NCBI RefSeq assembly: GCF_021245985.1
Contig: NZ_JAJQXA010000021.1
Coordinates: 1-64,000, forward strand
Source of the DNA: Flavobacterium soyae
GTDB lineage: Bacteria > Bacteroidota > Bacteroidia > Flavobacteriales > Flavobacteriaceae
Length of the DNA: 64,000 nucleotides
Direction: 5' to 3'
The position numbers were made by a program, and so were the translations under genes. The notes below the pieces were generated by a model. That model did no database searches and had not been told where the DNA came from. It worked only from the letters and a program-made list of their open reading frames with translations. Below, in pieces: positions 15,584-24,428 of this stretch. How positions within the stretch are numbered: position 1 is the stretch's first letter; every line of letters begins with the position of its first letter.

Positions 15584-16143
15584 TTGCTTCCAAACAATTT
15601 TCCAAATAGTCCGGCGATGCCTCCTTTGCTTTTGGTAACTGCGAGTGCATCTGCAACGTCGACTTTTCCGTCGTTGTTTTGGTCAAGTCCGAATTGTGTT
15701 CCGTATTTTGAAATGGTATCCATGATTCCTGATGCTTGTCCGCTGTTTCCTGAAATCGAATTGATAATGTCCGAAATCTGAAAACTGCTGTCATTAGGAT
15801 CTTTTGCTTTATTTACTAATGAGCCTAAAATCTGCGGAATTAAGTTTGAAGCTACTCCAGATGAATCGGCACTGCTTAAACCAAATTTTTCGCCTAGGTT
15901 TCCTGACAATTGCTGTGTGATTTGCTGTACAACAGGGTTCGAGCTGTCTATAGGAGAATTTCCGTTGAATAAACCGGCTAGTTGTTCACCACCGCCTTCA
16001 GAAGCAATTTTTTTTAATCCTTCAAAAATAGAAGAACTGGTTTCGCTTATTACGGCTTCATTGTGTTCGTTTGGGACAGCGCTATTGTTAACAACAGCAT
16101 CGCCTCCATATTGCTGTACTAATTGGGTTAATTGTTCAAACAT
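15580..16143 (-). CDS. DUF937 domain protein
   Basis: A 187-residue protein with the DUF937 signature (LTQLVQQYGGDAV, then two repeats of helix-rich segments with GLSSADSSGVASNLIPQIL and a FQISDIINSISGN region). The C-terminus has an EF-hand-like DQNNDGKVDVADAL loop (about residues 156-169) that may bind calcium or act as a dockerin-like element, then a GGIAGLFGKLFGSK end. The function of the family is unknown. A two-part promoter is visible upstream and its stop codon lies inside a repeat arm. Confidence 0.85.
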   Translation of the reverse strand: MFEQLTQLVQQYGGDAVVNNSAVPNEHNEAVISETSSSIFEGLKKIASEGGGEQLAGLFNGNSPIDSSNPVVQQITQQLSGNLGEKFGLSSADSSGVASNLIPQILGSLVNKAKDPNDSSFQISDIINSISGNSGQASGIMDTISKYGTQFGLDQNNDGKVDVADALAVTKSKGGIAGLFGKLFGSK

Positions 16144-16169
16144 AATATTTAAGAGTTTAAATTACACAC

Positions 16170-16203
16170 CAAAACTAATAAAAAAGAAAGGGATTTACTA
16201 CAA
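16170..16203 (-). promoter_or_regulatory. Promoter with -33 TTG and -7 TAGTTTTG
   Basis: On the minus strand a TTG (16201-16203) is followed after 23 nt by TAGTTTTG (16170-16177), fitting the Bacteroidota TTG-N17-23-TAnnTTTG pattern at its upper limit. It lies 27 nt before the DUF937 start and overlaps the serA terminator. Confidence 0.45.
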
Positions 16204-16222
16204 ATACATAGTAAATCCCTTT
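16187..16222 (-). terminator. Hairpin terminator of serA
   Basis: A 14-bp perfect stem (AAAGGGATTTACTA / TAGTAAATCCCTTT) with an 8-nt loop lies 24 nt beyond the serA stop codon, with A/T runs on both sides. Confidence 0.8.
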
Positions 16223-16245
16223 AAAGATAATCTATTTTTTGATTA

Positions 16246-17196
16246 CTAGCTTAACAAAGTAATAATTTGTGATGCTAATTCAGTACCAATTCTGTCTTGT
16301 GCTTCTCCGGTTGCAGCTCCAATGTGCGGCGTCAATGAGATTTTTGAGTGCATTAAGATAGCCATTTCTGGTTTTGGTTCGCTTTCGAAAACGTCTAAAC
16401 CAGCAAAAGCAACTTTACCTGAATCTAAAGCTTTTACTAAAGCTACTTCATCAATAACACCACCACGAGCACAGTTTACGATTCCAACACCATCTTTCAT
16501 GATTTCAAGTTCTTTCTCTCCAATGATATAACCATCTTGAGCAGGAACGTGTAATGTAATGAAATCTGCTTCTTTAAATAAAGATTCTAAAGATTGAGAA
16601 ACGATTTTAGTTGTGATTGACTGACCGTCAAAAAACTCAACTTTTACGTCTACTTCAGGAATAAAGCTATCAGCAGCGATAACTTTCATTCCTAAACCAA
16701 GAGCCATTTTTGCAGTAGCTTGTCCGATACGGCCAATACCAACAATACCTAAAGTTTTTCCTCTTAATTCAACTCCGTTTGCATATGCTTTTTTCAAACC
16801 GTCAAAGTTTGAATCTCCCTCAAGAGGCATATTTCTGTTTGAGTCATGTAAGAAACGAACACCAGAAAATAAGTGCCCAAATACCAACTCGGCAACAGAT
16901 TCTGATGATGAAGCTGGAGTATTAATTACATGAATTCCTTTGCTTTTAGCATAATCCACATCGATATTGTCCATACCAACACCACCACGGCCGATGATTT
17001 TGATACCAGGACAAGCGTCGATAATATCTTTACGAACTTTAGTTGCGCTGCGCACTAAAATTACGTCTACATTATTTTCATTAATAAAGTTAGCTACTTG
17101 TTCCTGAGCTACTTTTGTAGTTATAACTTCAAATCCGCCTTTTTCTAAGGCTAGAATTCCGCTTTTAGAAATTCCATCATTTGCTAATACTTTCAT
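16246..17196 (-). CDS. serA: D-3-phosphoglycerate dehydrogenase
   Basis: A 316-residue NAD-dependent 2-hydroxyacid dehydrogenase that makes 3-phosphohydroxypyruvate, the first step of serine synthesis. The Rossmann motif GIVGIGRIGQA is at about residues 149-159, the catalytic Arg and Glu are in NCARGGVIDE, and the His is in SLTPHIGAATGEAQ. It is the short form without a C-terminal ACT or intervening domain, so feedback control by serine of the E. coli type is not expected. It lies directly downstream of serC on the same strand, with a word-repeat hairpin in between. Confidence 0.93.
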   Translation of the reverse strand: MKVLANDGISKSGILALEKGGFEVITTKVAQEQVANFINENNVDVILVRSATKVRKDIIDACPGIKIIGRGGVGMDNIDVDYAKSKGIHVINTPASSSESVAELVFGHLFSGVRFLHDSNRNMPLEGDSNFDGLKKAYANGVELRGKTLGIVGIGRIGQATAKMALGLGMKVIAADSFIPEVDVKVEFFDGQSITTKIVSQSLESLFKEADFITLHVPAQDGYIIGEKELEIMKDGVGIVNCARGGVIDEVALVKALDSGKVAFAGLDVFESEPKPEMAILMHSKISLTPHIGAATGEAQDRIGTELASQIITLLS

Positions 17197-17215
17197 TGTT
17201 GTGTTTATTGTTTAT

Positions 17216-17370
17216 TTGGTTAATCGGTTTAACTGTTTAATCGTTTATACGTTTATTTGTTTAATCGATGAACCAATCTATTATTTTTCTTTTATGATAT
17301 TTTTCTAAAGGAAACATTTTACGTTTAAACAGTTAATCAAATTAACAATTAAACGTATAAACGATTAAAC
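17216..17370. repeat. Inverted repeat, GTTTAATCGTTTATACG family
   Basis: Arms at 17235-17261 and 17344-17370 match at 26 of 27 positions; outer words GGTTAATCGG and GTTTAACTG extend the arms. The right arm contains the stop codon of serC. It lies between serC and serA. The same words recur at 43891-43981. Confidence 0.88.
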
Positions 17371-18435
17371 TTTAGACTCAAGTGCTTTCATCACATCAAC
17401 TAAAACCTGTACACTTTCGATAGGCATAGCGTTGTAAATAGAAGCTCTGTAACCACCCACAGAACGGTGTCCTGGTAATCCAGAAATGTTTGCTGCTTTC
17501 CATAAAGCATCAAAAGTTTCTGTATGATCCGGGTTGTTTAGTAAGAAAGTTACGTTCATTTTAGAGCGGTCTTCTACTGCAGCAGCACCTTTAAATAATG
17601 GGTTTCTGTCGATTTCAGCATAAAGTAAATCTGCTTTTGCGTTGTTTAATTTTTCAACAGCAGCGATTCCGCCTTTTTCTTTAATCCATTGTAAAGTTAA
17701 TAATGAAACATAAACTGAAAAAACAGGAGGAGTATTGTACATACTTTCTGCTTTGATATGTTTAGCATAATCTAACATACTAGGAATTGTTCTTCCGTTT
17801 TTACCTAAAATTTCTTCTTTAACTACAACAAGAGTAGTTCCTGCAGGTCCCATATTTTTTTGAGCTCCGGCATAGATTAAATCAAATTTAGAGAAATCTA
17901 ATTCACGAGAAAAAATATCAGAACTCATGTCGCAGACAACAGGAATGTTTGTTGCCGGAAAATCTTTCATTTGAGTTCCAAAGATGGTATTGTTACTTGT
18001 ACAGTGAAAATAATCAGCATCACTTGGTATTTCGTAACCTTTTGGAATATGTGTATAATTATCATCTTTTGAAGAGCCTACGATAATAGTTTCTCCAAAA
18101 AGTTTAGCTTCTTTAATAGCCGCAGTTGCCCACGTTCCTGAATCAAGATAAGCTGCTTTTCCGTTTTCTTTCATTAAGTTATATGGAGCCATCAAGAATG
18201 CAGTACTTGCACCGCCTTGTAAAAACAAAGCCTGATATCCTTTTCCCTGAAGTCCTAATAATTCTAAAGCCAGCGAACGAGCTTCATCCATAACAGCAAC
18301 AAAATCTTTGCTTCGGTGCGAGATTTCAAGAATAGATAATCCTGAATGATTAAAATTTAAAATTGCTTTTGATGCCTTCTCAAAAACTTCCTGAGGTAAA
18401 ATACTTGGTCCTGCGCTGTAGTTGTGTTTTTTCAT
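17365..18435 (-). CDS. serC: Phosphoserine aminotransferase
   Basis: A 356-residue PLP-dependent aminotransferase that converts 3-phosphohydroxypyruvate to phosphoserine. It opens with the family segment HNYSAGPSILP; the PLP lysine is in YAGAQKNMGPAG; and RSVGGYRASIYNA near the C-terminus carries the phosphate-binding Arg. The start at 18435 is chosen over an ATG at 18480 because the family begins MKK-NYSAGP. It is followed by serA, giving two of the three serine-pathway steps; serB is not in the window. Its last two codons and stop are part of an intergenic repeat arm. Confidence 0.94.
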   Translation of the reverse strand: MKKHNYSAGPSILPQEVFEKASKAILNFNHSGLSILEISHRSKDFVAVMDEARSLALELLGLQGKGYQALFLQGGASTAFLMAPYNLMKENGKAAYLDSGTWATAAIKEAKLFGETIIVGSSKDDNYTHIPKGYEIPSDADYFHCTSNNTIFGTQMKDFPATNIPVVCDMSSDIFSRELDFSKFDLIYAGAQKNMGPAGTTLVVVKEEILGKNGRTIPSMLDYAKHIKAESMYNTPPVFSVYVSLLTLQWIKEKGGIAAVEKLNNAKADLLYAEIDRNPLFKGAAAVEDRSKMNVTFLLNNPDHTETFDALWKAANISGLPGHRSVGGYRASIYNAMPIESVQVLVDVMKALESKV

Positions 18436-18527
18436 GGTTTTTGTTAATAGTCGAAATTTTAAAGATGCAAATTTCGGCAATAGGAGCTGAAAAAGCGATA
18501 AATAATTCGAAATAATTAAACATTTTT

Positions 18528-19601
18528 TTACTTTGTTGTTAACAAAAACGTTATAGTATCAACGTTATCTGCATAATCCCATAATTGAGGATTTTGTGTT
18601 TGACCAAATGCAACACTATTTTTGATCAAATTGCTGCTTACAATACATTGAATTTGTTCTGCATCGGCTTCAAGGCGAGATTTTAAATCCTCGGGATTTT
18701 CATAATATTCAAAGAAAACGCTCGAAATAGGCGAGGCGTAGCTTGAATCTTCTTTTAAAGTTAAAAAACCGTTATCCAATAATTTAAAATTACTCATTAA
18801 AAAAACCGCTTTATTGTAATCGTAATTATTGGCGTATTTCTCGTAATGAATAACGTCCTGATATTTAAAAACGGCTTGAAAAAAAGCGTCAAATGAATAG
18901 CCGCTTGGAACAAAAAGTTTAGATACATTTCGGCATCCTAAACCAAAATATCTAAAAATATCTTCGCCAAGAGCTTCTAATTCTTCGTGAGTTTCTTTTC
19001 CGTTTAAAACTGCTGCCGAATTTCTGTTTTTGCGGATGATGGAAGGTTTATCTTTGAAATAATACTCAAAATAACGGGCTGTATTGTTGCTTCCTGTGGC
19101 AATTACGATATCAAAATTTTCCAGTTTACCATCCACGAAAGTGATTTTATCTTTTAAACTTTCATCAACAGCAATTAAATACTTGGCTAAAAACGGCAGT
19201 AAATGCTGATCGTTTGAGGATGTTTTTACTAAAGCTTTATTTCCGGTGATTAAAACTGATAAAAAATCATGAAAACCAACAAGTGGAATATTTCCTGCTA
19301 AAATCAAAGCAACTGTTTTTTCTTTTTTGTCATTCTGAGCGAAGTCAGATGAATATTGAGAAATCCATTTGCTGATGTTTTCTTCTGTTAAAGCATCTGC
19401 CCAGGATTTTATTGCAAAATATACTTGTTCCGGTGTGTACCATCCATTATGAGATTGTGATAAATGGATTAGTTTTTCGAAATCATCAAAAAAGATATCA
19501 TTATATAAAACGTCAGATTTTTGCATAGACTGCTCTTCAGAAAACTGACTTAGAAATTTTCCTAATTCAACAAAAACACTTTTTTTTGTTTCTAATGTCA
19601 T
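18528..19601 (-). CDS. Acyl-CoA reductase, LuxC-like
   Basis: A 357-residue protein of the acyl-CoA reductase (LuxC-related) family, recognised from VALILAGNIPLVGFHDFLSVLITGNKALVKTSS (about residues 97-129), KPSIIRKNRNSAAVL and FGLGCRNVSKLFVP with the likely catalytic Cys. It would reduce an acyl-CoA or acyl phosphate to an aldehyde with NADPH. Its physiological substrate is unknown. It sits beside serC on the same strand and is divergent from a ferredoxin, a neighbourhood I associate with Flavobacteriaceae. Residues 85-91 (SDFAQND) are encoded by a copy of an intergenic repeat core. Confidence 0.85.
   Translation of the reverse strand: MTLETKKSVFVELGKFLSQFSEEQSMQKSDVLYNDIFFDDFEKLIHLSQSHNGWYTPEQVYFAIKSWADALTEENISKWISQYSSDFAQNDKKEKTVALILAGNIPLVGFHDFLSVLITGNKALVKTSSNDQHLLPFLAKYLIAVDESLKDKITFVDGKLENFDIVIATGSNNTARYFEYYFKDKPSIIRKNRNSAAVLNGKETHEELEALGEDIFRYFGLGCRNVSKLFVPSGYSFDAFFQAVFKYQDVIHYEKYANNYDYNKAVFLMSNFKLLDNGFLTLKEDSSYASPISSVFFEYYENPEDLKSRLEADAEQIQCIVSSNLIKNSVAFGQTQNPQLWDYADNVDTITFLLTTK
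19328..19352. repeat. Intergenic-repeat core inside the acyl-CoA reductase gene
   Basis: The stretch TGTCATTCTGAGCGAAGTC matches the arms of the repeats at 21531-21549 and 21602-21620 with one to three differences. Read on the minus strand it encodes SDFAQND in frame, in a variable stretch just before the conserved KEKTVALILAG strand. Confidence 0.7.
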
Positions 19602-19639
19602 AATGTTTGTTTATGAATTGTTTTGATTGTAATTTTGCA

Positions 19640-19670
19640 CAAAAATAAGCATAATTAAGTCGAAAGTCAA
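19640..19670 (-). promoter_or_regulatory. Promoter with -33 TTG and -7 TATTTTTG
   Basis: On the minus strand TTG (19668-19670), a 20-nt spacer and TATTTTTG (19640-19647) fit the Bacteroidota consensus well. It lies 38 nt upstream of the acyl-CoA reductase start. The -33 element falls inside the left arm of the repeat at 19659-19749. Confidence 0.6.
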
Positions 19671-19749
19671 AAGTCTTAAAGTCAAAAGAGAGAAATGTCT
19701 CTTTCGTACTTTTTTTAACTTTAAGACTTTAGATTTTTAACTTTAAGAC
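19659..19749. repeat. Inverted repeat, GTCTTAAAGT word family
   Basis: The left part carries AAGTCGAAAGTCAAAAGTC and TTAAAGTCAAAAG; the right part carries the inverted CTTTAAGACTTTAG and TTTTTAACTTTAAGAC. Unlike most such repeats here it lies between divergent genes, where it overlaps the promoter of one and immediately precedes the start of the other. Confidence 0.8.
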
Positions 19750-19759
19750 AAATAAAAAG

Positions 19760-20110
19760 ATGGCAATTATTATAACTGACGAATGCATAAACTGTGGGGC
19801 CTGTGAACCAGAGTGTCCAAATACAGCAATATATGAAGGAGCAGATGATTGGAGATATAAAGACGGAACAAACCTAAAAGGAACTGTAATTTTACCTGAT
19901 GGAACTGAAGTTGACGCTGATGACGCTCAGACTCCAATTTCTGACGAAATCTATTATATCGTTCCAGGAAAATGTACAGAGTGTAAAGGTTTTCATGATG
20001 AACCACAATGTGCTGCTGTTTGTCCTGTTGATTGCTGTGTGCCGGATGATAATCATGTAGAAGATGAAGAAACCTTGTTGAACAGACAGGCGTTTTTACA
20101 TGGAGAATAA
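19760..20110 (+). CDS. Ferredoxin with two [4Fe-4S] clusters
   Basis: A 116-residue ferredoxin. The first cluster motif is C9-C12-C15 with C19P (CINCGACEPECP) and the second is C72-C75, with C84 and C88P after an 8-residue loop (CTECKGFHDEPQCAAVCP). This loop is the layout of the YfhL/bacterial 2x[4Fe-4S] type, here with an acidic insert of about 45 residues between the motifs. It carries electrons in the cytoplasm. It is divergent from the acyl-CoA reductase, 158 bp apart, and ends before a strong terminator. Confidence 0.92.
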   Translation: MAIIITDECINCGACEPECPNTAIYEGADDWRYKDGTNLKGTVILPDGTEVDADDAQTPISDEIYYIVPGKCTECKGFHDEPQCAAVCPVDCCVPDDNHVEDEETLLNRQAFLHGE

Positions 20111-20135
20111 TTTCTTTAAAAGTATATTTATATTG

Positions 20136-20166
20136 AAAAACCTGAGCACTTGCTTAGGTTTTTTTT
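20136..20166 (+). terminator. Hairpin terminator of the ferredoxin gene
   Basis: A 12-bp stem (AAAAACCTGAGC / GCTTAGGTTTTT, one G-T pair) with a 4-nt loop is followed by a T-run. Confidence 0.85.
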
Positions 20167-20280
20167 GCCCTGATATCAGGTATTTGTAAAAGTTAGTTTG
20201 TTGATAACGAATGTTTTATTTTTCAGGGTGTTGCTTTAATGTTAAAAAAACAATACTTTAGTTGAAAATTTAACAAGCTT

Positions 20281-21441
20281 ATGAGGAAAAGTATACTTTT
20301 ATTTTTTGTTTTATTTAGTGTTTGTGTTTTCTCACAAAATCAAGAATATTCTATTTTTGTGCGAGATATAGAAACGTTACTGCCTATTGAAAATGCTACT
20401 GTTGTAATAATGAAAACCAAACAGATTTTATTAAGCAATGAAGAAGGTAAGGTAACTTTTATGCTTACGGGCGGTTCTAATGTTCAGGTTTCTCAAACTG
20501 ATTATGAGGATGCAACGGTACGCTGGACATCATTAAATGGAGATCAAAAATTTGTTATTTATTTAAAGAGTAAAAACAATAAACTGGACGAAGTAGTTTT
20601 GTCTAGAGAGGATCCGGAAAAAATACTGCAGAAATTAGTTTCAAATTCTACGAAAAAAATCAGCATTTCGCATAGACAAAAAGTATATGTAAGGGAGTTT
20701 TTTATGCTCAATAATCAGTATTCTTATTACAATGACGGATTAGTTAATTTTCAGTTCGATAAAAATAATAATGCAACTACTTTGCTTGTTGAACAAAACA
20801 GGTCATACGGATTATTAGAAACTGATATAAGTGCTGATTTGAGAGGATATGATTTGAATAATATCATGAAAAATTATTCTGATTTTAAATATTTTGATCC
20901 GTTATTGGATTCAAAAACAAAAAAAGAATATGATTTTGTTATTAGAGGCCACGCTAAAAATAAAGATTATTATGTAATGTATATTACACCTCTCGATAAA
21001 GCGAAGGAAGCTGTAGATAATTTTGAGATAGTTTATGATCCTGTAAAAAAACTTATTATGGGTTTTACAATAGATATTACTCCTCAAAATCTTGATAAAA
21101 TTGAAGAGAAAACAACGGTAAACTCAAAAAATATTACAAAGTCTTCTGTAAGAGTAGATTATAGATTTGACGGACAAGATTATTATCTGCTGAATTCAAA
21201 TGAAGAAATTGCCTATAACCTTATATTAAAAGATCAGGTAAAGAAAATTCAGGTGAGAAATAGTTTTGTAACTACGAATTTTAACAGACAGAATTTTACT
21301 TATAATGAAAGTGATGTTTTTAAAGAGAAATCATTGTTTAATAAAAAAAACAAAATCTTGACAAATTATTGGGATATTTCCGGCTTTGTTGCCACTGATG
21401 AAGAAAAGGCAATCATTGCATCTTTGGATTATAAATTATGA
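20281..21441 (+). CDS. Secreted protein with carboxypeptidase-D-like N-domain
   Basis: A 386-residue exported protein. A signal peptide (about residues 1-18, ending VFSQ) is followed by a beta-sandwich of the CarboxypepD_reg-like type (FVRDIETLLPIENATVVI with EEGKVTF, about 25-100). The rest is a mixed alpha/beta region without a motif that I recognise. Proteins of this layout are common in Bacteroidota envelopes and are uncharacterised. It stands alone, between two terminators. Confidence 0.8.
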   Translation: MRKSILLFFVLFSVCVFSQNQEYSIFVRDIETLLPIENATVVIMKTKQILLSNEEGKVTFMLTGGSNVQVSQTDYEDATVRWTSLNGDQKFVIYLKSKNNKLDEVVLSREDPEKILQKLVSNSTKKISISHRQKVYVREFFMLNNQYSYYNDGLVNFQFDKNNNATTLLVEQNRSYGLLETDISADLRGYDLNNIMKNYSDFKYFDPLLDSKTKKEYDFVIRGHAKNKDYYVMYITPLDKAKEAVDNFEIVYDPVKKLIMGFTIDITPQNLDKIEEKTTVNSKNITKSSVRVDYRFDGQDYYLLNSNEEIAYNLILKDQVKKIQVRNSFVTTNFNRQNFTYNESDVFKEKSLFNKKNKILTNYWDISGFVATDEEKAIIASLDYKL

Positions 21442-21477
21442 GTTATAAGTTATGAAGTTGTTAAACAATTATATAGC

Positions 21478-21510
21478 AAAAATCCTGAACAAATAAGTTC
21501 AGGATTTTTT
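21478..21510 (+). terminator. Hairpin terminator
   Basis: A 13-bp stem (AAAAATCCTGAAC / GTTCAGGATTTTT) with loop aaataa and a T-run follows the 20281-21441 gene. Confidence 0.85.
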
Positions 21511-21530
21511 GTTCTGTATAATTGAAATAT

Positions 21531-21620
21531 TGTCAGGTTGAGCGAAGTCCAAGCCCTTTTTGTTGTTGTATAACTTTCGTTAAAACCAGAATATGTCCTT
21601 CGACTTCGCTCAGGATGACA
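21531..21620. repeat. Inverted repeat, GTTGAGCGAAGTC/CTTCGACTTCGCTCAG family
   Basis: The left arm TGTCAGGTTGAGCGAAGTC (21531-21549) and the right arm at 21598-21620 pair with a few mismatches. It lies between convergent genes, beside a separate terminator. It shares its core with the sites at 12260-12313 and 58840-58894. Confidence 0.85.
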
Positions 21621-21642
21621 TATCTAGTCAGGATAAGTTGGG

Positions 21643-24276
21643 TTAGAAATTAAATCCAAGTCTGGCATAGTAATAAGCTCCGCTGAAACCCATTTGTACA
21701 GCATCCCAATATCCACCAGCTTCTGTATTTCCTTGTTCGTCTTGTTTCGTTGGATAAACATTAAACAAGTTATTGCTTCCAAGGCTTAATTTTAAGCTTT
21801 TAGTAACTTGGTATCCTATAGTTAAATCGGTAACTAATCTTGGGTTGTAAACGTCATCTTCATCAGCATAATCAACTAAAACCACTTTGCTGAAACGAGT
21901 AAAAGCTAAACCAGCGTCGAATTTACTTTTGGAATAAGTTAAGTTTAAACCAAATTTGCTGTCAGGTGCAGAAGCTAGTAAAAAGGCTTTTTCACGTTTT
22001 CCAAAGAAAGTAGCTTCATCTAAATTGCCATTTTTAACCTTGTCAATTTTCATATCGTTGATATTTCCAACCAAAGTTGCTCCGAAATTTCCAAAATCAT
22101 ATGCTTTTTTCCAGGATAAAACTAAATCCAGACCATGTGTACTTGTGTCAACTCCGTTAGCAAAAAACTGTGCTTCAGAAACACCAAGATTTAAAGAACT
22201 TGCATCAAAATATCCGGTAAGAACAATACGGTCTTTTACTTTAATATAATAACCGTCAACCGTTGCAGTGAAATCTCCAAAAGAAGCTGTAAAACCTAAA
22301 GAGGCATTTACGGCCTTTTCTTCGTTTAATTTACCAATTCCAAAAGCTCTGGTAATCTCACTGTCGTTTGGTGCGAGTAAAACTTCGGTTGCACCGCTTG
22401 CATTAAAGTTTGTAAAACGTAAATTATAATAAATTTGAGCCAATGATGGTGCACGGAAGCCTGTACTCACAGAACCTCTTAAATTAAAGTGATCGCCAAG
22501 TTTTAATCTTGAAGCTAATTTTCCGTTTACAGTACTTCCAAAATCGCTGTAATTTTCAAAACGAACGGCTGCGTTTACCATAAAAGAATTAGTTACATCT
22601 AACTCACCATCAGCATATAGAGAGAAGTTGGTACGGCTTTCGTTAACTTCGTTTGCCGGGCTGTAACCTGGGAAACCTTGCGAACTTCCTGGTCTGGGAT
22701 TTCCAGAAACAGGATCGATAGGCGCGCTTTGAGTTGTTGGATCAGTAATTGGCTGTCCGTTTGTGTCGTAGGTTGTGTAAGAACCTTCTTCTCCTGCAAA
22801 AATTTCGAATTTCTCTACTCTAAATTCAGTTCCAAAAGCAATATTAAAACCATTAAGAACGCTGTCGTAGTTTTTAGAAATATCAAAATTTGTTGTGTTT
22901 TGAAGCAAACTGTGTCCTCCGGCATCAAACTCATGCGGCGATTTTTCTTCAAGCGAAGCATTTATAGTTCCTTTAATATCATACTGGAATTTATTTTTTC
23001 CGAAAGTATTGCTTAAATCAAATTTCCATCCTCCCGAAGAAAGGGTTTTAATTCCGGCAGCAACTGAATTATCATTAATTTTTGATGTAATTCTAGGTGT
23101 ATAACCACCCGGATAAACTGATTCAACTACTCTTTCACCATCATTTCGGGTAAAAGCATATGCATCTGTATCTCTAAAATTACTGCCTCCAAAAGCATAA
23201 AATTCTGTTTTATCATCAATTGGAATAGATAAATTGGCAAATAAATTTACGCCGTGCATACTGGCATCTCCAAAACCTTTTCTAAAATCATAAGCAGGTC
23301 TTAGAGTTTTGTTTTTATTTAAAAACTCACCCGTAAAGTTTATATAGCCGCCTTTAGTCCCTAATGCCACACCATAATTAGCAGCAACTCTTACAGAACC
23401 TCCGTCAAAATCCTGATCCTTTCCATATGAATTTCCATTTCCGTCCTGATCTAATCTGTATCCTTTAGTATTTGGTGTTCCCGGAAGAAAATCTCCTTTT
23501 GCATGCGTATTAAAAACACCATAAGTTACAGACCCTGTAAGTTCGTTTACATTATCATTTGTAATAATATTGATAACTCCGGCAATGGCATCAGAACCGT
23601 ATTGCGCCGACGCACCGTCGCGCAAAATCTCAATTCTTTTAATAGAAGCCGCCGGAATCGCATTTAAGTCAGTTCCTGTATTTCCACGTCCTCTTGTTCC
23701 AAATAAATTGATTAAAGACGATTGATGTCTTCTTTTTCCGTTAATTAAAACCAAAGTCTGGTCTGGTCCCATCCCTCTTAAAGAAGCCGGATCTACGTGG
23801 TCTGCACCATCAGAACCCGATTGTTTATTAGCGTTAAAAGATGGGGCAACATATTGCAATAACTGATTGATTTCAATTTTACCACTTTGCGTTGTAACAT
23901 CTTTTACATTAATAACATCAATAGGAACGGCAGAGTTTACAACGGTTCTTTTAGTACTTCTGGAACCTGTAACAACTACATCACTTAAAACCTGCCCGCC
24001 GCTTTCGTCTAAATAAACATCCACTTTGTCTCCCGAAGCTGATTTTTCGACTGTTGCAAAGCCTACATAACTAAAAATCAATGTAGCGCCTTCTTTAACT
24101 TTGATTTTATAACCACCTTCAAAATCGGTAGAAACGCCATTCGAAGTCCCTTTTTCTACAACATTAACACCCGGAAGCGGTGTACCGGTTTTATCCTTAA
24201 CGACACCCGAGACTTCTTTTTGAGCAAAAAGAAACGCTGAATTCAGCAGTAATAAAAATAATGCAATCTTTTTCAT
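21643..24276 (-). CDS. TonB-dependent outer-membrane receptor
   Basis: An 877-residue TonB-dependent receptor. A signal peptide (about 1-19) is followed by a carboxypeptidase-D-like domain (KEVSGVVKDKTGTPLPGVNVV onward, about 20-105), a plug domain with LRGMGPDQTLVLINGKRRH and RIEILRDGASAQYGSDAIAGVINI, and a long 22-strand barrel ending in an aromatic LGFNF. Its closest look is that of catecholate-siderophore or general SusC-like TonB receptors, but no SusD gene follows, so it is not a classic polysaccharide pair. The substrate is unknown. I chose the ATG at 24276 (MKKIALFL) because it begins the signal peptide; an ATG at 24339 only adds a basic tail. Confidence 0.92.
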   Translation of the reverse strand: MKKIALFLLLLNSAFLFAQKEVSGVVKDKTGTPLPGVNVVEKGTSNGVSTDFEGGYKIKVKEGATLIFSYVGFATVEKSASGDKVDVYLDESGGQVLSDVVVTGSRSTKRTVVNSAVPIDVINVKDVTTQSGKIEINQLLQYVAPSFNANKQSGSDGADHVDPASLRGMGPDQTLVLINGKRRHQSSLINLFGTRGRGNTGTDLNAIPAASIKRIEILRDGASAQYGSDAIAGVINIITNDNVNELTGSVTYGVFNTHAKGDFLPGTPNTKGYRLDQDGNGNSYGKDQDFDGGSVRVAANYGVALGTKGGYINFTGEFLNKNKTLRPAYDFRKGFGDASMHGVNLFANLSIPIDDKTEFYAFGGSNFRDTDAYAFTRNDGERVVESVYPGGYTPRITSKINDNSVAAGIKTLSSGGWKFDLSNTFGKNKFQYDIKGTINASLEEKSPHEFDAGGHSLLQNTTNFDISKNYDSVLNGFNIAFGTEFRVEKFEIFAGEEGSYTTYDTNGQPITDPTTQSAPIDPVSGNPRPGSSQGFPGYSPANEVNESRTNFSLYADGELDVTNSFMVNAAVRFENYSDFGSTVNGKLASRLKLGDHFNLRGSVSTGFRAPSLAQIYYNLRFTNFNASGATEVLLAPNDSEITRAFGIGKLNEEKAVNASLGFTASFGDFTATVDGYYIKVKDRIVLTGYFDASSLNLGVSEAQFFANGVDTSTHGLDLVLSWKKAYDFGNFGATLVGNINDMKIDKVKNGNLDEATFFGKREKAFLLASAPDSKFGLNLTYSKSKFDAGLAFTRFSKVVLVDYADEDDVYNPRLVTDLTIGYQVTKSLKLSLGSNNLFNVYPTKQDEQGNTEAGGYWDAVQMGFSGAYYYARLGFNF

Positions 24277-24428
24277 GGTTGTTGGTTTTTTGTTTGGTTT
24301 TTTGTTGATTACTTTTATAAAAGTAATATTTTTTAACAAAAACTTAATAATAAGTTTAAAAATTTTTAAGAATTACCCTAAAATTATATTAATGCACATT
24401 TTTACTTCGCTCACGAGGTATTAAATCT

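Noticed and set aside
15495..15794. A 99-codon minus-strand frame in the same region as the DUF937 gene
   Set aside because: It runs in another frame over the terminator and the 3' part of the real gene, has no recognisable product, and its N-terminal part is low-complexity.
21643..24276. TonB receptor as half of a SusC/SusD polysaccharide utilisation locus
   Set aside because: No SusD-like lipoprotein gene or carbohydrate-active enzyme lies beside it.
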